A program made the position numbers and the translations under genes. Shown piece by piece: positions 1-6,965 of a DNA stretch of 12,119 bases. The stretch spans positions 1-12,119 of the forward strand of contig CANRNA010000032.1 of assembly GCA_947631805.1 (NCBI GenBank), given 5' to 3'. The first letter of the stretch is position 1. Each line of letters begins with the position of its first letter. A model generated the notes under the pieces. That model worked only from the letters and a program-made list of their open reading frames with translations. It did no database searches and was not told the DNA's origin. Source of the stretch: an uncultured Oscillospiraceae bacterium (lineage in GTDB: Bacteria; Bacillota; Clostridia; Oscillospirales; Oscillospiraceae).

Positions 1-354
1 TTCCCGGACCCCTGGCCCCGGAAGAAGGAGGCCAAGCACCGGCTCACCGCCCCCAGCTTCCTGGCCATGTACTGGGACATCCTGCCCATCGGCGGGCGCA
101 TCGAGTACAAGACCGACCAGCCCTGGCTGTTCGACTGGTCCCTGGAGCAGTTCGCCGCCCTGGGCTATGAGCTCAGCCAGGTCACGCGGGACCTGCACGC
201 CCACGGCGTCACCGGCATCATGACCAACTACGAGGCCCGGTTCCATGAGCAGGGCATCCCCATCCACCGGTGCGTGGCCGTCAAGACCACCGCCCGGCAC
301 GCCCCCCTCCCCGCGCCGGAGAAAAGGCCCGCCCCGCCGGAGGCCGCCCCATGA
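1..354 (+). CDS. trmB: tRNA (guanine-N7-)-methyltransferase, C-terminal part (5' end outside window)
   Basis: This is the C-terminal 117 residues of an open frame that enters from the left edge. TrmB transfers a methyl group from S-adenosylmethionine to N7 of G46 in the variable loop of many tRNAs; it is a cytosolic Rossmann-fold enzyme. The recognisable TrmB signatures are the opening FPDPWP followed by a basic stretch ending HRLT (family form DPWPKKRHAKRRL), then GGRIEYKTDQPWLF (family GGxxxxKTDxxxLF), and near the end TNYEARFHEQGIPIHR (family TxYExxFxxxGxPIxR). The last 20 or so residues are a Pro/Ala-rich tail beyond the usual family end. The stop codon overlaps the start of the following acyltransferase in ATGA, so the two are probably translationally coupled, although their functions are unrelated. 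The N-terminal SAM-binding motifs lie outside the window. Confidence 0.93.
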   Translation, partial: FPDPWPRKKEAKHRLTAPSFLAMYWDILPIGGRIEYKTDQPWLFDWSLEQFAALGYELSQVTRDLHAHGVTGIMTNYEARFHEQGIPIHRCVAVKTTARHAPLPAPEKRPAPPEAAP

Positions 355-1520
355 CCCCCCCCGCCGGACAGCGGATGGCCGCGCCGGACGTGCTGCGGGT
401 GTTCGCCATTTTCATCGTGGCCTGGTTCCACATCTGGCAGCAGAGCTGGCTGGACCCCGGTTTCATGGTGGGTAGACATTATGTAAACATACAGCAGATC
501 GTCCGCCACGGGTATATGATGGTGGATATCATGCTGCTGCTGTCGGGCTTTCTGCTGGCTCTGCCCTACGCCAGGCGGTACATGCGCGGCCAGGCCCTGG
601 AGCCGCCGGAGGAATTTTACCGCAAGCGGTTCTGGCGCATCGTGCCGTCCTATTACCTGACGCTGCTCATCATGCTCTACGCCTGGGCCCTCCCCCAGGG
701 GCTCTATCCCGACGGCTGGACCATGGGCAAGGACATGTGGGCCCATTTCACCTTCACCCACACCCTGTTTTATGAGAGCTATATGCTCACCCCCATGTCC
801 GGGGTGCTCTGGACGCTGGCGGTGGAAGTGCAGTTTTACATCCTCTGGCCCGTCATCGCCCGGTATTTCGTCCGCCAGCCGGGGGTCACGTGCTCGGTGC
901 TGGTGCTGCTGGCCTTCACCTTCCGGGCCTGGGTCTATGGGGAGAACGACTGTACCATGCTCTTCAATCAGCTCCCCGCCCAGCTGGACCTGTACGCCTG
1001 CGGCATGGCCGCGGCGGTGATCTTCGCCCGGCTGGACGCCTCCGGCCGTCCGGGGCCGTCGGTGCGCCGGTGGCTGGCCCCGGCGGGGATGCTCCTGGCG
1101 ATCATAGGGATGCTGTGGATCATGTACCTCCAGCCGGTGGGGGACTATGAGGCCATTCGCCACGGCCAGATGACCTGGCGGATGCCCCTGGGGTTGCTGG
1201 GGGGCCTTTTCCTGGTTTGCGGGTGTTTGGCCCCGCCCCGGCTGAGCCGGGCCCTGGGCAATCCCGTCACCCGGTTTCTGGCCGATATCTCCTTCAACTT
1301 CTATATGTGGCACCAATTCCTGGCCCTGCGGTTCAAGGACTGGCATATCCCCCCCTACAGCGCCCCGGTCCCCAACCAGGTCATGGAACGGCCCTGGCAG
1401 TATCTGTACACCCTGGTGTGCTTTTTCGGGGCCGCCGCCTTCGCCGCCGCGCTCACCTATCTGTGGGAGCGGCCCCTCCGCCGCTGGGGATTAAAGCACA
1501 CCGCCCCCCGTGCGGAGTAG
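351..1520 (+). CDS. Acyltransferase 3 family membrane protein (OafA/YrhL-like)
   Basis: A 389-residue polytopic membrane protein of the Acyl_transf_3 family, which moves acetyl or other acyl groups onto sugars, peptidoglycan, lipids or secondary metabolites across the membrane. ATG 351 is chosen because GGAGG at 339-343 lies 7 nt upstream and the ATG overlaps the trmB stop; ATG 375 is a weaker alternative. The N-terminal helix carries the family histidine (VAWFHIW, His27). Then come SGFLLALPYARR (65-76), FYRKRFWRIVPSYY (89-102), matching the RRxxRIxPxY family motif, LWTLAVEVQFYILWPVI (153-169), the family SLxxExxFYLxxP motif, and a C-terminal FYMWHQF segment (about 317-323). About ten hydrophobic helices are visible. 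There is no C-terminal SGNH domain, so this is the stand-alone form. The acyl acceptor cannot be told from the sequence, and trmB next door gives no clue. Confidence 0.88.
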   Translation: MTPPAGQRMAAPDVLRVFAIFIVAWFHIWQQSWLDPGFMVGRHYVNIQQIVRHGYMMVDIMLLLSGFLLALPYARRYMRGQALEPPEEFYRKRFWRIVPSYYLTLLIMLYAWALPQGLYPDGWTMGKDMWAHFTFTHTLFYESYMLTPMSGVLWTLAVEVQFYILWPVIARYFVRQPGVTCSVLVLLAFTFRAWVYGENDCTMLFNQLPAQLDLYACGMAAAVIFARLDASGRPGPSVRRWLAPAGMLLAIIGMLWIMYLQPVGDYEAIRHGQMTWRMPLGLLGGLFLVCGCLAPPRLSRALGNPVTRFLADISFNFYMWHQFLALRFKDWHIPPYSAPVPNQVMERPWQYLYTLVCFFGAAAFAAALTYLWERPLRRWGLKHTAPRAE

Positions 1521-1521
1521 A

Positions 1522-1574
1522 CAATAAAGTACCGGCGGGCACGTCCCAGTGACGTGCCCGCCGGTGCTTTATTG
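1522..1574. terminator. Bidirectional intrinsic terminator between convergent genes
   Basis: A 24-bp stem (1522-1545 paired with 1551-1574) is fully paired except for one G-U type pair and closes a 5-nt loop, CCAGT. The outer stem is CAATAAAG on the left and CTTTATTG on the right, so each strand has an A-rich lead-in and a T-rich exit, with a GC-rich core. It begins one base after the stop of the plus-strand acyltransferase and ends one base before the stop of the minus-strand heptad-repeat gene, so it can end both transcripts. Confidence 0.9.
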
Positions 1575-1575
1575 C

Positions 1576-3501
1576 TCAAAACAGGTCCTTCAGCCTCTGC
1601 CAGAAGCCCGGCTCCGCCGTGGGCTCCGGGGCAGGCGTCTCCTCCGCGGTCGGCCGTATGGCCGGGGTACGGATGACGAACTGGACCGCGCTCACCGTCC
1701 CGTTCTCCGCCGAGGCGAAGGACACGGGCTTGCCCGCGCCGCCGGTGAGGGACCGCAAAAGGTCTCCTACGCTCTCTTCCAGCTCCCCGTCCATGCCGTC
1801 GGTCTCCTCCCGCAGGGCGGCGGACCCCTCCTTCAGGGTCCCGGCCCCCTCCGCCAGGTCGGACACCGCACCGGAGAGCGTCTCGGCCCCGTCGGCCTCG
1901 TCCGAAGCGCCGCTCTCCAGGGCCGCCGCGCCGTCGGCGAGCGCAGCCGCCCCCTGGGCGGCGCTGTCCGCTCCCTCCTGGAGCGTACCCAAGCTCACGG
2001 CCAGACCGGCCACTCCCTGGGTGTACTGCTGCAAGCCCGTGTCCAGAGCCGCCGCGCCGCCGGAGAGCTCCGCCGCCGCCGTCCGGAGCTGGGTCAGCAT
2101 ACCCAGCAAGGTCTCCGGGGAGGCGCTGGCGCTCTGGATGGCGTCGTCAAAGGCGGCATAGCTCTGCTGCAGCTGGGCCGCGCTGGCGGCCAGGCTGTCA
2201 ACAGCGCCCAGGAGATCGGCCCCGCCGCTCTCTCCCAGAGCCCCGCTCAAAAGGCCGTTGAGCCCCTGCAGGCTGGCGCCGATGGCCTCCAGCTCCGCCC
2301 GGACCGCCGGGTCCTCCACCTTTTCCGCCGCGCCCGCCAGAGCGGAAGCCGCCGCGCCGTACTGCTCCGGCAGGGCGGTCATGGCCGCCGCGCCGCTTTG
2401 CAGCTGGGCCGCGCCCGCCGCCAGCGCATCCACCCCCTGGCGGATGGCGGCGGAGGAGCCCGCTATGTCGCCCATACCGCCGACAGAGCCGTCCCCTGTC
2501 AGGGACGCCTGCAGCGCCTCCAGCCCCGCCTTCAGGGCGGCGGAGGCGTCTGTCAGAGAGGACGACTGGCCGCTCAGGACCGCCGCGCCGCCGCTGGCCT
2601 GGGCCGCGCCGTCGGCCACCTGTCCGGCCCCTTCGGCCAGCTCCTCCGCCCCCGCCGTCAGGTCCTCCGCCCCGTCCCGGACGGCGGCCGCCCCGGCGAG
2701 AAGCTCCTCCGCCCCGCCGGACAGCTCGTCAAGGCCCTCGGACAGCTGCCCGGCCCCGTCGTCAAGGGCCGCCACCGCCTCCAAAAGCTCCCCTATCCGA
2801 CCGGTCAGGTCCGTCTCGTCCACCTGCACGTCCAGCACCAGGGGCACGCCGTTCAGGGCTACCTCGTCCATGGAAAAGTCCGTCACCTGGGCCCGGAGGG
2901 AGATGTCCGCCCCCTGCCCCGGCAGGATGGTATAGGTGAGCTGCTTGTCGCCGCCCACATTGGCCACGGTGGCTCCGGGGGCCTGGATATCCCGGCACAG
3001 GGCGCCGTCCAGGGTGAAGGTCGCCTGGAGGGCGTAGTTTTCAAAGTAATCCCCCTCGCAGGCGGGATTTTCCTCCACGGTCATGCGTATCTCCAGCGCC
3101 CCGCTCTGCCCGGCGATGTCCGCCGGGTCCGTCTCCTTCCCGTCCAGGAAGTAGCGCAGAGTCACCGTCCAGGGCATCTCCGCCTCCGGCAGCCGCCCTT
3201 CGTAGTACAGCCGCCCCGGCTGGGCGTCGATGGTGACGGTCTGGCCGTCCAGCTCCACCGGGGCCATGTCGGTCATGTTCCGCACCGACTGATAGGCCCC
3301 GTGGTCCACGATCTGCCCGGCCTGGGCCACGTCGAAGATGTTCACCACGTCCACCGTGTCCACCGCCCCGGAGGCGTCCAGATTTATGTAAACTACTTCC
3401 TCCTTGGACGGCGCTTCCTCTCCCGCCGCCAGGGCCGCCGGGCTCATGGTCAGCGCCAGTGCCGCCGCCGCGGCCACCGCTATAGCCTTCCGCGTTTTCA
3501 T
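1576..3501 (-). CDS. Secreted Leu/Gly heptad-repeat protein (YhgE/Pip-type repeats), partner of the MMPL transporter
   Basis: A 641-residue exported protein of unknown biochemical role. The start at 3501 is set by ATGA overlap with the MMPL stop and by a signal peptide that begins there (MKTRKAIAVAA, hydrophobic core to about residue 20, AxA-type site near residues 23-26, no lipobox Cys). Residues about 33-230 form a folded domain with two cysteines (148, 169) that could pair. From about 244 to 600 the chain is almost entirely heptads of the xxxLxxG type (for example LSEGLDELSGGAEELLAG), the repeat known from YhgE/Pip proteins, predicting a long helical rod. The tail is a Pro/Glu/Thr linker ending in FWQRLKDLF. 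Unlike YhgE/Pip, I see no transmembrane helices besides the signal peptide. Being the second gene of the operon, it probably works with the exporter outside the membrane. Gene identity is by repeat type only. Confidence 0.8.
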   Translation of the reverse strand: MKTRKAIAVAAAAALALTMSPAALAAGEEAPSKEEVVYINLDASGAVDTVDVVNIFDVAQAGQIVDHGAYQSVRNMTDMAPVELDGQTVTIDAQPGRLYYEGRLPEAEMPWTVTLRYFLDGKETDPADIAGQSGALEIRMTVEENPACEGDYFENYALQATFTLDGALCRDIQAPGATVANVGGDKQLTYTILPGQGADISLRAQVTDFSMDEVALNGVPLVLDVQVDETDLTGRIGELLEAVAALDDGAGQLSEGLDELSGGAEELLAGAAAVRDGAEDLTAGAEELAEGAGQVADGAAQASGGAAVLSGQSSSLTDASAALKAGLEALQASLTGDGSVGGMGDIAGSSAAIRQGVDALAAGAAQLQSGAAAMTALPEQYGAAASALAGAAEKVEDPAVRAELEAIGASLQGLNGLLSGALGESGGADLLGAVDSLAASAAQLQQSYAAFDDAIQSASASPETLLGMLTQLRTAAAELSGGAAALDTGLQQYTQGVAGLAVSLGTLQEGADSAAQGAAALADGAAALESGASDEADGAETLSGAVSDLAEGAGTLKEGSAALREETDGMDGELEESVGDLLRSLTGGAGKPVSFASAENGTVSAVQFVIRTPAIRPTAEETPAPEPTAEPGFWQRLKDLF

Positions 3502-5573
3502 GTCTTCGCCCCTTCCTTCTCTTTGTTCCCGTTCGATATTTGCCGCCGTCCCATCACAAGCCGGTCCGTCAGGCATAACAGCCCCGGCAGGACGAACAAA
3601 ACGATGCCCAGGGAGAACAGCGCCCCCCGTCCCAGCAGCAGGCCCAGCTGGGCCAGAAGCCGGTTGGACGAAAGGTAGCCCATCAAAAGGCCCACCACCG
3701 CCAGCACGCTCCCCGACGTGAGGATGGACACCGCCGTACCGGCCACGGTCTTTTCCATGGCCTCCCTCCGGCCCAGCGTCCCCCGGTTCTCCCGGTAGAC
3801 GTTGGTCAGCAGTATGGCGTAGTCCACGGTGGCCCCCAGCTGGATGGAGCTGATGATGAGATAGGTGATATAGAAGATGGGCGTGCCCGCGAAATAGGGC
3901 ACCGCCAGATTCAGCCAAATGGCCGTCTCGATGCTCAGCACCAGCAGCACCGGCAGCCACAGGTTCCGCATGGTCAGCAGCAGCACCAGAAATACCGCCC
4001 CGATGGCCACCAGATTCACCTTCACCAGGTCGGAGGTGACCGTGTCCATCAGATCGTAGGTGCTCACCCCGGCCCCGGCCAGATAATAGGTCCCCGGATA
4101 GTATTTTTCCGCCGCGGCCCGGACCTGCTCCACCAGGGTGAAGGCCTCCTCCCCCTCGGCGGGCACGTCCGCCGTCAGCACCAGACGGCTGTAATCGCCG
4201 CTCATGAGCTGGGAGAGGGTGTCCCCGTCCAGATAGCTCAGGGGCACCTCCGCCCCGGCCATGTCCACATAGGATATCACCCCGGTCACGTGGTCCAGCC
4301 CGTGCAGCTCCCGGGACAGGGCCGCCTGGACGGCGGTGTCACGGCCCGGGACCATGAGCACATAGGTGTCGCTCCGGCCGAAGGTCTCCTCGATGGCGGC
4401 AGTGTCACGGCCATAGGCCGAGTCGGGCCCGTACATCTGGGCGGAGCCGTAATAGAAGTCGTTGGCGTTGGAGGCCATATAGGCCGGTGCGATGACAAGC
4501 ACGAACACCAGCGCCAGGGGGGCCGTGACCCGGCCCACGAACCGGCCGAAGCCGTCAAAGCGAGGCACGAGCCGTCTGTGGCGCAGCCGGTCGCACAGGG
4601 GGCAGGCCAGCAGCAGCATGCTGGGCACGAACAAAAACGCCGTCAGCAGGCTGATGACGATGCCCTTGGCCAGGGCCAGGCCCAGATCGGCCCCCAGCCC
4701 GAAGCGCATCAGCACCAGCGCCAGAAAGCCGATGACCGTGGTCAGTCCGCTGGACAAAATGGAGGCCGTGGACTTGCACAGGGCGTCCACCATGGCCTCG
4801 TTCCGGTCGGGTATGGCGGCCCGGCACTCCTCGAACCGGTGGAGCAAAAACACCGAGTAGTCCAGGGACACGGCCATCTGCAAAATGCTCCCGGCGGCGT
4901 TGGTCACAAAGGATATCTCCCCGAAGATGAGGTTGGTGCCGCTGTTGATGAACACGGCCACCCCCAGCCCCACGAGCACCAGTATCGGCTCCAGCCAGGA
5001 GGTGGTGGTCAGTGCCAGCACCACCAGGGCGAAAGCCACGCCGAAGGCGCCGATGAGCCGGACCTCCCCCATGGTGCTGGTGGCGGAGTCCGCCTGGGAC
5101 GCGGCGCTGCCGGTGACGGCGCCGTCAGGCCCGGCGATATCGCGGATGGCCTCTATGGCCTGGACATAGTCCGTCTCCGACACGGTGACGGTGAACAGCG
5201 CCGCCCCGTCCCGGTAATAGGCGTCCAGGGTATCGGCGTCCATGGCCGACAGGGGCACGGTCACATCCGTCCCGTCGTCCAGCCATGTCACCGCCTGCAC
5301 GCCGGGAGCGGCCGCCAGACGGGCCTTGTATTCCAGCGCCTCCGGGATGGTGACATCCCGCACCATGACCCGGACGTTGGGGATACCCCCGTCAAACTCC
5401 CGCTCCAGCACGTGGACGGAAACCGTTGAGGCCGTCCCCTCGGGCAGATAGTCGTTCACGTCATAGTTGACGTACACCAGCTGCCGGAGCACCAGCCCCG
5501 CCGCCGCGGCCAGCAGAAACAGCGTCAATATCAGCGCCCGCCGCCGTACCACGGCCCTGTAAAAGCCCCTCAC
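3498..5573 (-). CDS. MMPL/RND-superfamily transporter
   Basis: A 691-residue inner-membrane exporter of the MMPL branch of the RND superfamily, which uses the proton gradient to move lipids, glycolipids or drugs outward. It has the classic duplicated layout: TM1 (about 12-30), an outside loop domain (about 32-172), five helices (about 173-325), TM7 (about 349-367), a second outside domain (about 369-515) and five more helices to about 671. Each half carries the Asp-Tyr pair known as the proton relay in mycobacterial MmpL3: SLDYS (Asp238-Tyr239) and TVDYA (Asp584-Tyr585). The start is a GTG at 5573: an in-frame TGA lies two codons upstream, no nearby ATG exists, and an AAAGGGG site lies 9-10 nt upstream. 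The stop overlaps the heptad-repeat gene by ATGA, so the two are coupled. The substrate is not evident. Confidence 0.88.
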   Translation of the reverse strand: MRGFYRAVVRRRALILTLFLLAAAAGLVLRQLVYVNYDVNDYLPEGTASTVSVHVLEREFDGGIPNVRVMVRDVTIPEALEYKARLAAAPGVQAVTWLDDGTDVTVPLSAMDADTLDAYYRDGAALFTVTVSETDYVQAIEAIRDIAGPDGAVTGSAASQADSATSTMGEVRLIGAFGVAFALVVLALTTTSWLEPILVLVGLGVAVFINSGTNLIFGEISFVTNAAGSILQMAVSLDYSVFLLHRFEECRAAIPDRNEAMVDALCKSTASILSSGLTTVIGFLALVLMRFGLGADLGLALAKGIVISLLTAFLFVPSMLLLACPLCDRLRHRRLVPRFDGFGRFVGRVTAPLALVFVLVIAPAYMASNANDFYYGSAQMYGPDSAYGRDTAAIEETFGRSDTYVLMVPGRDTAVQAALSRELHGLDHVTGVISYVDMAGAEVPLSYLDGDTLSQLMSGDYSRLVLTADVPAEGEEAFTLVEQVRAAAEKYYPGTYYLAGAGVSTYDLMDTVTSDLVKVNLVAIGAVFLVLLLTMRNLWLPVLLVLSIETAIWLNLAVPYFAGTPIFYITYLIISSIQLGATVDYAILLTNVYRENRGTLGRREAMEKTVAGTAVSILTSGSVLAVVGLLMGYLSSNRLLAQLGLLLGRGALFSLGIVLFVLPGLLCLTDRLVMGRRQISNGNKEKEGAKT

Positions 5574-5618
5574 AGGCCGTCACCCCTTTCCTCACACGGT
5601 TAGCTTGTTTAATGGATG

Positions 5619-5647
5619 ATTATACTCCCTTTCCCGGCCAAAAACAA
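5619..5647 (-). promoter_or_regulatory. Sigma-A-type promoter of the MMPL operon
   Basis: On the minus strand a perfect -10 TATAAT (5619-5624) is preceded, after 17 bp, by a weak -35 TTGTTT (5642-5647). It lies 45 bp upstream of the GTG start, in an AT-richer gap of 108 bp after the corrinoid operon. No palindromic operator or terminator hairpin was found in this gap, so read-through from the corrinoid operon cannot be excluded. Confidence 0.7.
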
Positions 5648-5681
5648 TGGACAATCGCCTACAAATGTCGCAAACCCGCCC

Positions 5682-6203
5682 TCACTGGTAGTTGCGGCTG
5701 GCGTAGGGTATCTCCTCCACCCCGGCCAGCCCGTTGAGGTACAGGGCCAGGTAGAAGAAGTACCCCGACAGCAGGTTCGCCAGGTCTATCAGCCCAGGCA
5801 GAACGTCGTGGCCCTGGCGGCAGTGGCGGTAGATGAGCCGGACCAGCTCTTTTGCCTGGACCCGCAGGATGTGGGCCGTACACGCCGGGGCGCACCCCTG
5901 GGTGAGCACGAACAGCCCGCATCGCCCGGCGGTGGCGGCGCGCAGCCGCTCCACGGCCCCGGCCAGCCGCTTGGTCTCCTCCTCCGTGACGGACAGGAAG
6001 GTGCGCAGCGTGGGGTTGATGTTATAGATGAGCTCGCACACCCACAGCAGCTCCTCCCCCAGCGCCCCGTCGTCCACCTGGGCCCGCAGGAGGCCGGTCC
6101 GGCTGGCCATGGCATCCGTCAGAAGTTCAAAGTCACACCGCAGATCGTCGCTCGCATCGCTCAAAAAGGGATACGCCTCATAAGGACTTCTGTATAGCTC
6201 CAT
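5682..6203 (-). CDS. Short PduO-fold cobalamin adenosyltransferase homologue, catalytic status doubtful
   Basis: A 173-residue protein, last gene of the riboswitch-controlled corrinoid-uptake operon. PduO-type enzymes add the 5'-deoxyadenosyl group of ATP to cob(I)alamin. The match is in the second half: FVLTQGCAPACTAH then ILRVQAKELVR (98-122) aligns with the family's FxLPGGxxxAAxLHxARTxCRRAER, with Phe98 and Arg114 spaced 16 apart as in PduO, and LANLLSGYFFYLALYLN (141-157) aligns with YLNRLSDxLFxLARxxN. VTEEETKRLAGAVERL (72-87) aligns with the ITEEDVxxLExxID region. The usual N-terminal TRTGDxGxT ATP loop is absent and cannot be upstream, because an in-frame TAG lies one codon before the ATG. 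Two of the signature arginines are replaced by Lys118 and Glu119, and the Glu by Val121. A GGAGGT site sits 5 nt before ATG 6203. It may be a minimal enzyme, a corrinoid chaperone or a sensor. Confidence 0.68.
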   Translation of the reverse strand: MELYRSPYEAYPFLSDASDDLRCDFELLTDAMASRTGLLRAQVDDGALGEELLWVCELIYNINPTLRTFLSVTEEETKRLAGAVERLRAATAGRCGLFVLTQGCAPACTAHILRVQAKELVRLIYRHCRQGHDVLPGLIDLANLLSGYFFYLALYLNGLAGVEEIPYASRNYQ

Positions 6204-6206
6204 CTT

Positions 6207-6965
6207 CTACCTCCATCTCTCCAGCGCCGCGCGCATATACCCGGCCACGTCCATCCCGTACACCTGGCTGAGCAGGGCCGGGTCCAGCTCCGCCGCCGGG
6301 ACCAGGGCCTTCACGGACCCCTCGTCCATCAAGAGCACCCGCCCGGCAAAGGCCAGGGCCAGGTTGATGTCGTGAAATACCCCCACCACGCACCGGCTCC
6401 CCTGGGCGGCCCATGTCCTGAGCCCCTCCGTCAGCTCCACCTGGTATTTCAGGTCCAGGTGATTGGTGGGCTCGTCCAGCAGTATCACCGCCGGGTCCTG
6501 GGCAAAGGTCCGGGCCAGGAACACCCGCTGGAGCTGGCCGCCGGAGAGCTGTGTGACCAGCCTGTCCCGGCACGCCCACAGGCCGGTGCGCTCCAGGCTC
6601 TCCCGGACGGCCCGGCGGTCGTCCTCCCTGTCCCGCTCCAGCATGCCCCGTCCCCCGTGGGCATAGCGTCCCAGGGCCACGGTCTCATATACGGTGTAGG
6701 CGAAATACACCGGCGCCAGCTGGCTCATGAGGGCCACCCGCCGGGACAGCTCCCGCCGGGACAGCGCCTTCGCCTCGCCTCCCAGCACGGACACGCTCCC
6801 GCCGTAGGGCAAAAGTCCCGCCAGGGCCCGCAGCAGCGTGGTCTTGCCGCAGCCGTTGGGCCCCAGTATGCACAGCCGCTCTCCCTCCGCCACGGCAAAG
6901 GACACGTCCCGGACGACCGGCCCGTCCCCATAGCCGCTCGTTACATGGTCCGCCCGCAGCATCAT
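6207..6965 (-). CDS. btuD: ABC transporter ATP-binding protein for corrinoid import (BtuD/FecE type)
   Basis: The 252-residue ATPase that drives uptake through the FecCD-type permease encoded just upstream. Every nucleotide-binding motif is intact: Walker A GPNGCGKT (35-42), Q-loop Gln82 (LMSQLAP), signature LSGGQLQR (140-147), Walker B VILLDEP (160-166), D-loop NHLD and H-loop His198 (VFHDINLA). The LSGGQLQRVFLAR signature and DEPTNHLD are typical of the iron-siderophore/heme/B12 subfamily; the cobalamin riboswitch upstream points to corrinoid. The start is ATG 6965, which overlaps the permease stop (ATGA) with GGAGGAGG 8 nt upstream; ATG 6962 directly follows it as an alternative. Its TAG stop is in the same frame as the next gene, separated by one AAG codon from that gene's ATG. 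Confidence 0.92.
   Translation of the reverse strand: MMLRADHVTSGYGDGPVVRDVSFAVAEGERLCILGPNGCGKTTLLRALAGLLPYGGSVSVLGGEAKALSRRELSRRVALMSQLAPVYFAYTVYETVALGRYAHGGRGMLERDREDDRRAVRESLERTGLWACRDRLVTQLSGGQLQRVFLARTFAQDPAVILLDEPTNHLDLKYQVELTEGLRTWAAQGSRCVVGVFHDINLALAFAGRVLLMDEGSVKALVPAAELDPALLSQVYGMDVAGYMRAALERWR
6209..6214 (-). promoter_or_regulatory. Ribosome binding site fixing the start of the PduO-like gene
   Basis: GGAGGT on the minus strand, 5 nt upstream of ATG 6203, overlaps the last codons and stop of the ATPase gene. It matters because it shows the short PduO-like protein starts here and is not the remnant of a longer frame. Confidence 0.8.

Noticed and set aside
228..1346. A 372-codon open frame on the minus strand opposite the acyltransferase
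   Set aside because: Shadow of a GC-rich gene; Pro/His/Gly-rich product with no motif, whereas the plus strand shows acyltransferase-3 signatures and a good ribosome binding site.
1549..3678. A 709-codon open frame on the plus strand opposite the heptad-repeat gene
   Set aside because: It is the antisense of a GC-rich repetitive gene. The translation is Arg/Gly/Pro/Gln-rich with no family motif, while the opposite strand encodes a signal peptide and regular heptads and overlaps the MMPL gene by ATGA.
3502..3960. N-terminal extension of the heptad-repeat frame into the MMPL gene
   Set aside because: The upstream codons are out-of-frame MMPL sequence; a signal peptide begins at 3501 and the ATGA overlap fixes the start.
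4290..5429. A 379-codon open frame on the plus strand opposite the MMPL gene
   Set aside because: His/Gly/Gln-rich low-information product; the minus-strand frame has clear MMPL topology and motifs.
5682..6203. A TetR-type regulator, because small genes beside MMPL exporters are often TetR repressors
   Set aside because: There is no N-terminal HTH; the gene belongs to the corrinoid operon (3-nt gap to btuD) and carries PduO-like motifs.
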